DNA of 64,000 nucleotides. Origin: Steromphala cineraria (Eukaryota; Mollusca; Gastropoda; Trochida; Trochidae). Location of the stretch: contig OU744732.1 of assembly GCA_916613615.1 (NCBI GenBank), positions 56,318,727 through 56,382,726 of the forward strand, written 5' to 3'. How positions within the stretch are numbered: the stretch's first letter is position 1; each line of letters opens with the position of its first letter. The translations under genes and the position numbers were made by a program. The notes below the pieces were generated by a model. That model was not told the DNA's origin and searched no databases. It saw only the letters and a program-made list of their open reading frames with translations. Positions 34,660 through 45,084 of this stretch are shown here, one piece after another.

Positions 34660-36480
34660 TTTTCGTTTTGAGGGACACAATAACTAGTCTCTAATTTCTT
34701 ATGTTATAGTCATTAAGTTTATCACTGGACATGGATTCAGGGGGAAACAAACATCGAAAAATGTTATCTAACAGTTGTTAATTTTAGCAGGTAGGATATA
34801 TCTGTGTTTTTACTTGAGTCGTGCAATTAATACACCGGAAGATGTTATCATTTGATATCATAAAAATGAAAATTCGAGTCAACGAAAAACAAAGTTGTCA
34901 TGAAAAAATGATAGATATTGATAATATTCTTTATACACTAAGGGAACTAGACAGGGAACAAAAACTCTTATGTTAGCTTCATAGATTCAGTTTCATCACG
35001 CCAGTTTGAGTAATAGGATCAAGGAAATAAAAATGTTTCTCATATACACGCATCATGTCTTTATAAACATGGATTTCGAAACCCCTCAAATGGTAAATTC
35101 TCGTTTCTGTAAGTGCATCTTCCAGACAATTCAATAAGTGAACCCTTTAGCCTTCGTTATCAATCCTGCATGTGTGCAAATTGTATTATGATCGAAAATG
35201 GTGCTACAAATAAGAATATGTAGACACACCGAAATATATATCTGCTGAATAAGATTTACAAAATGTAAATCAGAAATATGTTCCACGCTTTCAGATAAGA
35301 AAAAAAATGGTTTCCATATATGTCTGAAAAATCAGAAATTATTTGACATAATTCGGTGTTTTATATATATGATAAATTTATAAATATATATGTGTGTGCT
35401 GAGAACAATATTAAATAGCGTTTTGAATAATTATTGTTCAATAAAAGTGTTCATATTAACTCAAAGAAAATAAAAGAAATAACAAACATAGGTCAAACTG
35501 TCCAATGATACATATATATTTTGTATAATTACGATTTACAAGAACTTTAATTGTTCAGAGGATTTAAAAGCTGTTGTGATGGACGAGCCCACTTCATGGA
35601 TCTTTCTTTGTTATATGCAAATTGGATGATTTTTTTTCAATTTGTTCAGGCATACAACATATATTGTTATTATTATGATTTATTTATTTACGAACGCTGG
35701 AATCTTTGCTCATGAATGGCAAAAACTTTTTATTTTAAATTTTTTTTCATATCATTATAATTAATAAACTAATTCAGAATAGATCCGTTAAACATATTAT
35801 CATTAACAATGTGATTATACATGTACTTTTATGAAAGTATGAAACTATTCAACTTATAATTTTTTCCCTTCTCTTTTACATTTGTACAAAATCCTTTCGA
35901 ATTGTTAGTTAACAGATTCAAGAGGTTTCTTGTGTTTCCTCGTGATTTTTGAAAAGCTGACCGAAATTCCTTCATTAGACCCACTATTAAACGGTCCCCA
36001 ACATAGGCGTTTGTTCGAGGAAGATTTCTCTTTAAGTCAGGCGGCTATTTTGTAATATGGCATGTCGTACAGAGTATTTTTTGTAAATATTTACATATTT
36101 CAACCGAAAAAGAACCTGTTTTAGATATAAAACTAAAATCAACTGGGTTGAACGCAGGTGTTTATTCTTTTTAGAAACCTTTGTGCAAGGGCGTTCATTT
36201 AAGGCTTGCGATTTTTCAAGGATGTACAGTATTCATGCCTAACATCATCATTGTTTGCGTACGATAACATACTTAACATACTTAAGTGGTATGATTGTTT
36301 GTTTGCAATTCGCAAAATTGACAATTGTTTAGTCAGACATATGATCAATGATACTTTTCCCTTACTGTTTTTATATCTCCACGTAAGTTGCAGTAAGACA
36401 TATTTCCAAAGCAAACCTTCATTGCCTTCACTCTAATCTGAAAAGAGTGTTGTACAACACAATGATACCAATAATATTGT
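34660..36480. other. AT-rich sequence, nothing recognised
   Basis: No repeat or coding feature could be supported. Open frames near 36200 overlap on both strands and look like chance. Confidence 0.6.
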
Positions 36481-36487
36481 TATTAGT

Positions 36488-36551
36488 TTAGTTCGCCGCT
36501 AATGGCTGCAATACCGCCTAAGCGGAGCTAAACAATAACTCACTCACGATT
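36488..36551. repeat. Short inverted-repeat remnant
   Basis: GTTTAGTTCGCCGCT is followed by AGCGGAGCTAAACAATAAC and CTCACTCAC. This CTCACTCAC-ended, CGCCGC-containing short repeat resembles molluscan dispersed repeats and may be an end of the 9295-type element. Confidence 0.5.
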
Positions 36552-36899
36552 AGTTTAGAGTTGGCCTAATTAGCACTGATTTAAAATGCCATCAATTCAG
36601 AAGTTGGACCCACAATATTTCTTATTAGTAGGTCCTGATTGACAAGCAGTTTGTAGTTGCTTATTTGAAACAATGCACTGCACTGCACTGTATTGATGTT
36701 GCAAACTGGGTCTCTTCATGGACATCAAACTTTTTAATTAAAAATCGTTTCTGTTGACGTTAAAAGCAGTTCCCAAGAAAATAGGAACTGATAAAGGTAA
36801 AATTGTAACACTATTAATTCTATTGAGATCGAATAACAATGCCTTTGAATACTTACATTGCTAATTACATCAAGTTTATATTTATAAGAGGATATTTGT

Positions 36900-36950
36900 C
36901 TTTTCTTGTCAAATATCATGTTAATCTCATCGAGGGAGGAAGAAAGTTGA
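36900..36950 (+). repeat. Half-palindrome remnant (22.6-kb family)
   Basis: CTTGTCAAATATCATGTTAA followed by TCTCATCGAGGGAGG aligns with the left arm of the 22619-22752 palindrome. The right arm is missing. Confidence 0.6.
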
Positions 36951-37840
36951 TATTGTTTTTGTCACTTGTTCCTGATAACACGGTTTCATTTCATTGAAAG
37001 ATCTTGGTATTTCACCGCCCATCTATTATAATAAGGGTTCTGACTCAACTATTCTATTTATTGATGTTTATGATTAAGTGTTTCGGAGGTCCTTTCTGAT
37101 ATTTATATTTTCCATTTCAATCCAAAATTGTATACCCCCTAGAAAAAGTATCTACATGTTTGGATAAACTGCAAGATTGACTATTCACTTCAACAGTATA
37201 TTGGGAGGACCTTTTCTCGTTTGTTTGTTTGTTTCAAGAACCACGTTTTGATTTATATGAAATACTTAATTATAATGAAAATGAGAATGGGAGATTATAA
37301 AAGTTCTTTAACTTCTTGCTGAGTCGAGCAAGCATTGGCGTAGAGAATTAATGGATGATTGTAACTTTTTAGAAAGATATGAGTTTAGTATTAAACAGTG
37401 GCAAATCCTCAAAGTGATGTCTAGTGAATATTCACGTCTTTATTCGCACAAGGAAAAGCTTGCACTACAGCTATTTTATGACATGTTGCAAAGATTGAAT
37501 CCTGAAGATGAATTTCAAATAACATCATAGAGTTATCGATTTTTGCAGATGAATTTAAGATGCAGTACACTAGGGAAATGGCACGGAAACCAAATGCAAC
37601 TCTGCTTGGATCAACCAGTTATAAAGATACAGACATTGGAAAAAAAGTATTCGCACAGTAATATTATTTTAATATAAGAACATGCTTGTTTAATGTAGCC
37701 TAAATAATTTTCATGTATTATTCTTGTTTGATCTTTGTAAAAGTTTGGTTGAATCGAAATCGTTTCAGTCTGACGTACATATTTTTTATGAAATTATTTA
37801 CCATTATTTTACTTATTTTATCAGATTGACCTACAAAGTG
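36950..37840. other. Nothing recognised
   Basis: AT-rich. A partly open stretch near 37320-37530 has no similarity that I recognise. Confidence 0.55.
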
Positions 37841-37844
37841 TATA

Positions 37845-38331
37845 GATAAATAGAGAATCTCACCCAAGTGTCTTCTGATATCAAATATATCAACACAAGT
37901 TGATAAAAGTAACAAATATCCGAGGCTTGCCGAGGATATTTTACTTTTATTAACGAGTGTTGATATATTTGATATCAGAAGACACGAGGGTGAGATTCTA
38001 TTTATCATCCAAAATAATTTTTCATCACATTAGCTTGAAAAATTTACATCTTTGAACACTGCATGGCCCTAAAATTCCTAAACCAGTGATGTCATAGCAT
38101 TGTGACGTCATCATGTTAATGACGTCATACCATTATGACATCATTGTGTTTATGACGTCATTGCATTGTGATGTCATTACTGATGATGTAAAACGTTTGT
38201 GATGTCATGTATTTTCTGATTACAGGGCATTGTTTAAAATCTACTGTCAAAGCGATATCTCCTAGGAGATATTGCTTGATCTTTCACAAGCAATATCTCC
38301 TGTGGAACACAGTTTTGGATGATAAATAAAA
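37845..38331 (+). mobile_element. Palindromic element, member 1, with CRE-like array
   Basis: 37845-38006 is an almost perfect palindrome (arms of about 65-70 bp, GATAAATAGAGAATCTCACC against its complement, centre near 37925). Its right arm runs into TATTTATCATCCAAAA, which is repeated in inverted form at 38316-38331. Between these ends lie seven TGACGTCA-type octamers (38087-38207), a perfect 18-bp palindrome ATATCTCCTAGGAGATAT (about 38255) and a perfect 14-bp hairpin GGAGATATTGCTTG/CAAGCAATATCTCC (38265-38278, 38287-38300). No coding sequence and no known transposase signature. Confidence 0.7.
38087..38207. promoter_or_regulatory. Phased array of seven CRE-like octamers
   Basis: Octamers start at 38087, 38103, 38120, 38136, 38153, 38169 and 38200. 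Three are perfect TGACGTCA (38103, 38120, 38153) and the others are TGATGTCA or TGACATCA. Spacing is 16 or 17 bp except for a last gap of 31. TGACGTCA is the known binding site of CREB/ATF bZIP proteins. Whether any protein binds here is unknown; it may only be a minisatellite inside a mobile element. Confidence 0.7.
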
Positions 38332-38620
38332 GTCTCCCATAGATAACTGTGTTAAACATAATCACGCCTATGAGTATATTGTCTTAATTGTTCCCGCTTG
38401 TAAGATAAACATAAATTGTAAGGTTGTAGCCTAGAAGATTCCCCACAAATGCGCAAGATTTCAAGAGGATTTGACGAAAGATGAATCCATGAAAATCCTT
38501 GATGCTACACCAAACCAATGTGCAAGATTATAGGCAAAGCACCACAGTGCGAATACGTTTGTCTATGTTTGGGTGTTCATTCGACCAACTGGTGAGAATA
38601 GCATATTTCACATATATAGA

Positions 38621-39648
38621 GGTTATCATGCGAGTGTGTTTTGAGATCGTAAATATCCTGCAATAGGAATAAACATTGTATTTTGTGAGCCTTGGCGAGC
38701 TAAATACATAGTGTTTATTCCTAATGCAGGATATTTTCGATCCCAAAACACACGAGCATGATAACTTCTTTATCATACAATGTCATTTTAAAATTTACTT
38801 CGAAAAAATGCCTGATAATACTATTTTAATAGTTGACGTTGTTTTAAGATTCGCACATTGATATATGCAAATGAATAGAGCAATGACTCTGACGGTGAAT
38901 TGACAAAATATAACTCCTCCTTATATATGCCTTTTATTGCCGTTTGAGTTATTTTGTCACGACTACAAAGTTTTGAAATTTTAAAAATCTATAAAATTCG
39001 ATGTATTTAAACATTAGACACAATTTAAATGGTCTTTGGCGGGATCGAACTGACATTCTTTAATCCGACGTCATCGAGAGGACGAGTCAATCTCACCAAG
39101 GGGCAAAAGTTGCTTACCTTCGCCTACGTGACAGTGGCAGCTTGCGTTAAAACAGCGATTGAACGAACATTGGTGCCCGGAGAACTAAACTAGATGATAT
39201 AGTCTGTGGATTTCCCATTGCAAACTAAACAATATTAAAGTAAAGAACACCGAAGATGGGTAAATGAAGTGTTTTAACATGAGATTTGAACTGCCTTTGG
39301 TACCTGTGAGAAAAATTGTTCGGTTGGTTTCATTCAACCCGTGATGACAGTGTTTTGGCACTACTAAGTCATGCAAATGGCTAAATATCCATGCATTGTT
39401 GTTGTTATTTCTTATATCAATGTCTATGCAATATATCATACATATTGTAATGTCTCCCTCCGTTACTAAAGGCATTCAAAGTGTTAACGCTTGTGACGTC
39501 ATCGGAATTTTCGAAAGAGGTTCCGACCTTGACCTTTGAAATTTGCATCGGTATCCGTATATGACCCTAAGCCACGCCCAACGGATACCGAAAATATCCG
39601 TTGGCTTTATTATGCCGAGAACACTATCCATTGTATGATAAAGTTTAT
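38621..39648 (+). mobile_element. Palindromic element, member 2
   Basis: Palindrome 38621-38764 (GTTATCATGCGAGTGTGTTT against its complement, centre GTGAGCCTTGGCGAGCT) is followed by CTTTATCATACAATG, which reappears inverted (CATTGTATGATAAAG) at 39630-39644. Inside the far end is a perfect 10-bp hairpin, CGGTATCCGT (39549-39558) and ACGGATACCG (39581-39590), and a TGACGTCA octamer is at 39494. The middle contains a partly tRNA-like stretch (39020-39130, minus) with an imperfect B box. An open frame at 39185-39475 (minus) resembles nothing known. Confidence 0.6.
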
Positions 39649-39654
39649 TCTATT

Positions 39655-40710
39655 CGGTTAAAATACGATTCCATAATTCATTGTTATTAACCATAAAAAA
39701 ACTGCTTGTAGGTTTTTTCTGTTACCGATATTATTAACATAAGTGTGATTCAACGCCGATCCAGAAGCCCAAGTTGTAGCAGATTCATATCACCCACTAT
39801 CAATGATCAATTGAGCATAGATAAAAATATAAGTAAAAGGTACTGGTCCGGCATTTTCCTCTAATTTGGTGATTGTAATTGCCACCATATTTGTTAATGG
39901 ATGACGTTTTATATGGGGAAGTTTCGTAATTTCATCTCATAAAGTACGTATTTTTACGCATATGTTGACAGTAAGTTGATTGGAACTCAATAGTCGTTGG
40001 TACAGTGATAGCATCAAACGCATCAATTTAGCAGAAAATTTGAATTAATATTCCAAACTGTATCAAAATAATCAACTGGTATCATGTTTTGATTTTGACA
40101 TACATGTACGTTTAAGAATACTATCAGATACATTATGCATATGCTATGATGCACAAATTGGGAATAAAATTTAAAAAAAAAGTAAAATGGGTAAAATTAA
40201 GGTTTTAGAAAAATACAGATTATCACTTATCTTGAAAAGAAAAAACAAAGGGGTAACACCAGTAAAGGACTATTGATACAAACTAAATGTAATCAAACTT
40301 AATTCAACCTAGCCAAACATTTAGTTTGTATTGTACAGGAAGGAAATTAAAGCCGGAATCATTTCGCTGAACATGTATGGCTATTCTCAAAGCGATCATA
40401 ATTTTCCCTGACAGAAGGGTTCTTATCCATTTGAATAAACACAAAACCTATTTAATTGAAATTGCATGCTCTTTGAACTTTTGACCATTACCATTTTGAT
40501 CACGTCTCTCATAGGACAAATGTGATTTCCCAGGATAACCATAAGTTCAATTGATTTACTTTCGAAAGTAAAATTCGCCCCTGCTGATCTTCACCCCATT
40601 TTGAAGTTTAACTTGTCAGTTCGAAACATAATAGCACTTTTAATTCAAACGTGTTATGCAGGAGGAAGAAGGAGCAACCAAATGACACGGCTTTGTACAG
40701 AGAGATTAAA
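39655..40710. other. Nothing recognised
   Basis: AT-rich; no coding or repeat structure was found by eye. Confidence 0.6.
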
Positions 40711-40712
40711 GG

Positions 40713-40888
40713 GGCAGTCGCAGGTATTTTGATAATATTATATTTTAAAATTTTCACTGATAATTGAAAGTTTATAAAAATGCATTAGTTTGACATCGTA
40801 AATAATCTTATTACACAAGCCATAGTCAGATGACGAAGTATGAAGATTCACATAAAATCCATTGGCGGCCATTTTGTGTGAACACCTC
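40713..40888 (+). repeat. Left half of the TTAA MITE
   Basis: TTAAAGGGGCAGTCGCAGG at the start and ATTGGCGGCCATTTTGTGTG at the end match the left half of 29675-30035. The right half is missing; the cassette starting at 40890 takes its place. Confidence 0.75.
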
Positions 40889-40889
40889 T

Positions 40890-41640
40890 AATTATACCCC
40901 AGTTCCGTCCGTCCGTGCGTGCGTCCGTCCATCCGAAATCGTTTCCGGAGCATTACTCTCAAACTATGCCACTTACAAACTTCAAAGTTGGTATGGCAGT
41001 AGCCTATATGATGCTATTGTGCCTTTTAGGGGTTTCATCTCAATGGTTCAAATAATTTATGAAATTTTGACCAAACACCGTCCGATTTCTGGACTTTGTC
41101 TCATTTCCGAAGCATAATTAAAAAACTATACCACTTGGAAACTTCAAATTTGGTATGGCAGTAGCCTTCATGATGCTGTTGTGCCTTTTAGGGGTTTCAC
41201 CTCCAACATTCAAATAACTTTTGAAATTTTGACCAAAAACCGTCCGATTTCTGGACTTTGTCTCATTTCCGAAGCATAATTAAAAAACTATACCACTTGG
41301 TAATTCAAATTTGGTATGGCAGTAGCCTACATGATGCTATTGTGCCTTTTAGGTGTTTCACCTCCAACGTTCAAATAATTTTTGAAATTTTGACCAAAAA
41401 CGGTCAGATATTCGGACTTTGTATCGTTTCCGGATCATAATTAAAAAAACTATACCACTTGGAATTTTCCAACTTGTGTGGCAGTAACCTATATGATGAT
41501 GTTGTGCCTTTTATGTGATGGAAAAATACGGTAACAATCCTAGGACTTATCAGAACATATGACTTTTCACTATTTTCGTCAAAGAAAGGCGGTCAAACTA
41601 CAGGCGGGGGTATGTGAGCTGCGCTCACTTTTGCCTTGTA
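40890..41640 (+). mobile_element. Tandem-repeat cassette with 3' hairpin (period about 162 bp)
   Basis: Starts with a GTCCGTCCGTGCGTGCGTCC simple repeat (40907 on), followed by nearly four units marked by GTATGGCAGTAGCC (40991, 41153, 41314, degenerate 41476; spacing 161-162). It ends in the hairpin GTGAGCTGCGCTCAC (41614-41628) and TTTTGCCTTGTAAT. End and plan agree with the cassette at 10370-11262. It is inserted in a TTAA MITE. It is placed with Helentron-associated (pearl-like) elements by architecture only. Confidence 0.65.
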
Positions 41641-41644
41641 ATTA

Positions 41645-42745
41645 TATACAAGGTTAACGTACAAACAGCATATATGACCAAAAACATCAGTATTAAGGTA
41701 ATCAAATTACCAAGACAGGCACTCCTGTTTTTAAATTGATCTAGTGGTGCAACTGCCCTTGATATGACTGTGCAGATCTGGTTTATGAATGAAAATCCCC
41801 GAAAGGCTTGGACAAAAAAAATATAGGGTTCACCTTTTTGAAATTCTACCATCTGGATCTCCATTTATCCTGAAGCTATTTTGCAAAGCAATAAACCAAA
41901 CTCTTTTATGAGAAATACGATACGAAATCATAGCCAATAAATTTTGCTATTTTTCTCACCTACAATGGTTATGTAAGCGAGTTAATGTTTGTAATCATTT
42001 TGTATAATCGTAATCTGAGAATGACCTTACCCGACTAAGTGGTATGACCTTGTTTTTTTATGTATTCCCGGTGTATGAAAAGGTTAAGTAAAGGACGTTT
42101 GCAACAATAAACAAGATCAAGAGGCTTATGTAACATTTATAACATATTGTTTATTTGAAGCCCGACTTGATTTCATTATAAAAATGTTTAGTAATGGTTA
42201 TCATGTTTTTGTAAAATCTGCCAAATATAAAATATTATATTATGGTAAAACTTCCTTTATCTAATGATGAAGATTCAAAGTCATTAGAATTTCGCTTAAT
42301 TTATGTTTTCATTTCTTCATGTCCTTTTAGCTTGTTTATTTCTGTTTTGTTTTGAGAAATACAACCGATTGAAATTACATTTGAATACCCAAACAATGGA
42401 GTTTTGAATGTCATCACATGTCACTGTTTAGATGATCATGATTCATAAAAGTACAAAAAGTCATAGTTTGACTATATTCACTTAAGTTTGAACTTTAAAA
42501 TTACAGGCTTTTACTAAGGTGAAAACTTCGTAAAATCGTATGACAATTTTAAAGGACAGCATTTCTAAATGTTAAGTTCAAAATGCCTTATTATATGGGT
42601 CATGGAACACTAAATTCTTGCCAAACGGAGGAAGATAAAGTCATGGATCATTACCTTTATTACAGAAAAAAAGTATTTCTAACATCCTTCGATTCTTCCA
42701 ACTAAGTAAATGATTAAAAAATGAAGGCTTCCCGTTGTCATCCGA
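41645..42745. other. Nothing recognised
   Basis: AT-rich; no supportable feature. Confidence 0.6.
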
Positions 42746-42746
42746 C

Positions 42747-42998
42747 CCCCAAGGCCCCATCCCCCGCCCACATCCCACCCCCAAGGCCCCATCCCCCGCC
42801 CACTTCCACCCCCAAGGCCCCATCCCCCGCCCACTTCCACCCCCAAGGCCCCATCCCCCGCCCACTTCCACCCCCAAGGCCCCATCCCCCGCCCACATCC
42901 CACCCCCAAGGCCCCATCCCCCGCCCACATCCCACCCCCAAGGCCCCATCCCCCGCCCACATCCCACCCCCAAGGCCCCATCCCCCGCCCACACTCAT
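42747..42998. repeat. GC-rich minisatellite, eight 31-32 bp units
   Basis: The unit CCCCCAAGGCCCCATCCCCC plus GCCCACATCCCA repeats with AAGG at 42751, 42783, 42814, 42845, 42876, 42908, 42940 and 42972. Two variants occur: CACATCCCA (32 bp, outer units) and CACTTCCA (31 bp, three central units). The minus strand is a run of G-tracts of 3-5 bases able to form G-quadruplexes. Units lack stop codons in most frames, so long open frames here are artefacts. Confidence 0.97.
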
Positions 42999-42999
42999 G

Positions 43000-43870
43000 A
43001 TCTGTTGATCGTGGCTCTGTTCCAATTAGCCGAGTTAGGGTTATTATGGGAAATGCCTGATCGTTTGTTAGTTGTACAATCAACGCGAGCGTCTCTCTCC
43101 TAAAGCCATAATTTTGGCTACTAAATCACTGAAGCAGTGTGATATGGACCATTCTTTCCATGCAAAAGGTTTTGGCATTCCATAATAGAATTTGAATTGA
43201 TTGTAGTGCAATACTCTTCAATAACTTTATGTAATTTTATCTCCTTTCGTAAGTTTTTCATACATTTCTTGAGAGTGAAAAGAAAATAAACTTGTCGATT
43301 TACAAACCTATAAACAAAGTGCAATCATTTACAAAACTGCACAAATATTGAAACCCCAAAATAAGAAACATGACTTTCGACTTGGGAAACAGTCTTACGT
43401 TAAACATGTGTTTATAATAAGAACAATGATATATACCTTACGAACTAATAGTAATCAATTTTGGTTTCATGGAAATTGGTTTTCAGTTCTTGAAAGGAGA
43501 ATGTTGACTTCGATTGAACGTTTCAATTATCACCGTTAATGCTTTATCCTCTGTTCTGATCTTTGTAGTGTTAAACCCTTCCTTCTTAAAACAATATCAA
43601 GATTGAGAAACTTTAAACGAATGTTAAAGGCTTTTCTTAGTTGTTTTTTTATAAGTTAACTTAAACTTTAATGAGTAAACGTTTGGAGAAGAACAAACCT
43701 TATACGAAATATACACACTAGGGCGTCGTAATGTCTTTGAATAAGAACAGCGCAGTTTTAATTCACAGAATCATAGATTCATGTATTTTGACAGGAAACC
43801 AAAAATTGCATGTTCAACTTTTTGTTGCTTAAAGCAAAGTAGCGTCTTTATGTAAAGCATCTCTTATAGA
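43000..43870. other. Nothing recognised
   Basis: No supportable coding or repeat feature. Confidence 0.6.
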
Positions 43871-43879
43871 GACAAAAAT

Positions 43880-44060
43880 AGCATGCCCTGTAAAGGATGA
43901 AATATTCTGCAAAAACTCCTTGGCCAGTGGGGATAATACATTATAGTTTTAGTGATTCTGTGCCAATAAATAAGAAGCTTTATCTTTTTCCTGACCTCAA
44001 GAAAATCGAAGTGAAGAAGATAAGACTTCTGTTCAGACTCCTCGGCCAGAGAGATGTTGT
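43880..44060 (+). repeat. Degenerate 145-bp-type cassette units
   Basis: ACTCCTTGGCCAGTGGGGAT (43914-43933) and ACTCCTCGGCCAGAGAG (about 44037) resemble ACTCCTTGRCTAGTGAGGAT of the 6-kb cassette, in the same orientation. Foldback end and simple repeat are lost. Confidence 0.5.
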
Positions 44061-44162
44061 TGACATTTAATTTATAAAAAAATAATTTACCAAATAAGAT
44101 CCATTGAACAGTTCAATGACAGACATGCATCTCTCTGGAAAAAGTTTTGTGACATGTACAGA

Positions 44163-44600
44163 AGCATCCACTCCCCTTGGAGGCAGATAAAGTCATGTTG
44201 ATAGACTAAATCCAGTTTCCCTTGGCGCAAACAAATTGCACCACAATCCATTTCAATTCTTTTAGAAAATGTAAAGGCTTCTTGCTTGAAAAGGTTGGTT
44301 CATATCTCAGTCTTTGCCATGATTCAGTAGCCAAAATGATAATTATAAAACAACTGCATCACAATTCATTTTATTCTTTTTAGAAAATGAAAACGCTTCT
44401 TGCATAAAAAGGGTGGTTCATATCGCAAAGTATTTGCTATGATTCAGGAGTCAAAATGATGATTTTATAACAGCGTCGCTGATTTCATTAACTTACCCCC
44501 AATCAGGCATCTCCCATTCTACACCACAAATTCGGCGAATTAGAATAGAATCTTAATCAACATGCCTTGATCGTGGAGAATGGTACAGAAGAAAAGGAAA
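44163..44600. mobile_element. Diverged copy of the 33430-type MITE
   Basis: GGAGGCAGATAAAGTCATG at the left resembles the 33.4-kb terminal repeat. The interior shares TTGYACCACAATCCATTT, TGATTCAGTAG and CAGCGTCGCTGA sequences in inverted order. An internal segment of about 125 bp (GAAAATG...CAAAATGAT) is duplicated in tandem (44250-44345 and 44375-44465). Confidence 0.55.
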
Positions 44601-44904
44601 TAATAGAGATTATAAATAGATATTGATATTGAAACTGAAAAACAACATTGGCATCAGCATGATGACATAATTTGGGAATTTTGCATGATTTGTACTGTCC
44701 GTTGGGAAATGCAGTTAAAAAGTACAATCATTATATTGGATTGTGTTGTCGAATGTCAATATGGTAACACATAAATATCCTTGGCATGCTAAAGATCAGC
44801 AGAACCCTATAAAACGAAAGCTTAACGTTAATTGTCATAGTTCGATTATGGTCAATATGCCATTCACAGATTTACTTGAAGAATTGTCTTAAGATAAGTT
44901 GTAT

Positions 44905-45080
44905 TAACAGCTCGACCAAGCCCTTCTCCTATTGAACACGTCTGGGATATGCATTGTCAAAGAGTGTACCAGCCCACACAGGTTCCAGTTACGTTTCAAG
45001 ACATAAAGCCGTCTTGACCAACTTGAGACAACACATAATAATGATGACAGAGAGTGTCGATCATTTCAACACAAAATTCA
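44905..45080 (+). pseudogene. Tc1-like transposase C-terminal fossil
   Basis: Reads RPSPSPIEHVWDMHCQRVYQ and then PTQVPVTFQDIKPS before a stop. The SPIEHVWD block carrying the last catalytic acidic region, followed by an arginine-containing helix and the P-P-TFQ linker, is characteristic of Tc1 transposases. Upstream catalytic sequence is not recognisable and stops follow. Confidence 0.75.
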
Positions 45081-45084
45081 ATAA

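Noticed and set aside
36676..36695. Short GCACT tandem run as a functional site
   Set aside because: Only three or four units of a simple pentamer; no context suggests function.
37845..38331. CRISPR-like interpretation of the regularly spaced TGACGTCA units
   Set aside because: The repeat is 8 bp with 8-9 bp spacers, far too short for CRISPR, and the sequence is eukaryotic with no cas genes.
39020..39180. Minus-strand tRNA-like stretch with AGTTCGATCCC, and a GGTGCCCGG sequence that could be a primer-binding site
   Set aside because: The T-stem does not pair properly and the A box is imperfect, so it is not a tRNA gene; no LTR pair or gag/pol sequence accompanies the supposed primer-binding site.
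42641..43103. Long proline- or glycine-rich open frames on both strands across the minisatellite
   Set aside because: The repeat unit lacks stops in most frames, so five overlapping frames are open at once; there is no start context, homology or flanking exon.
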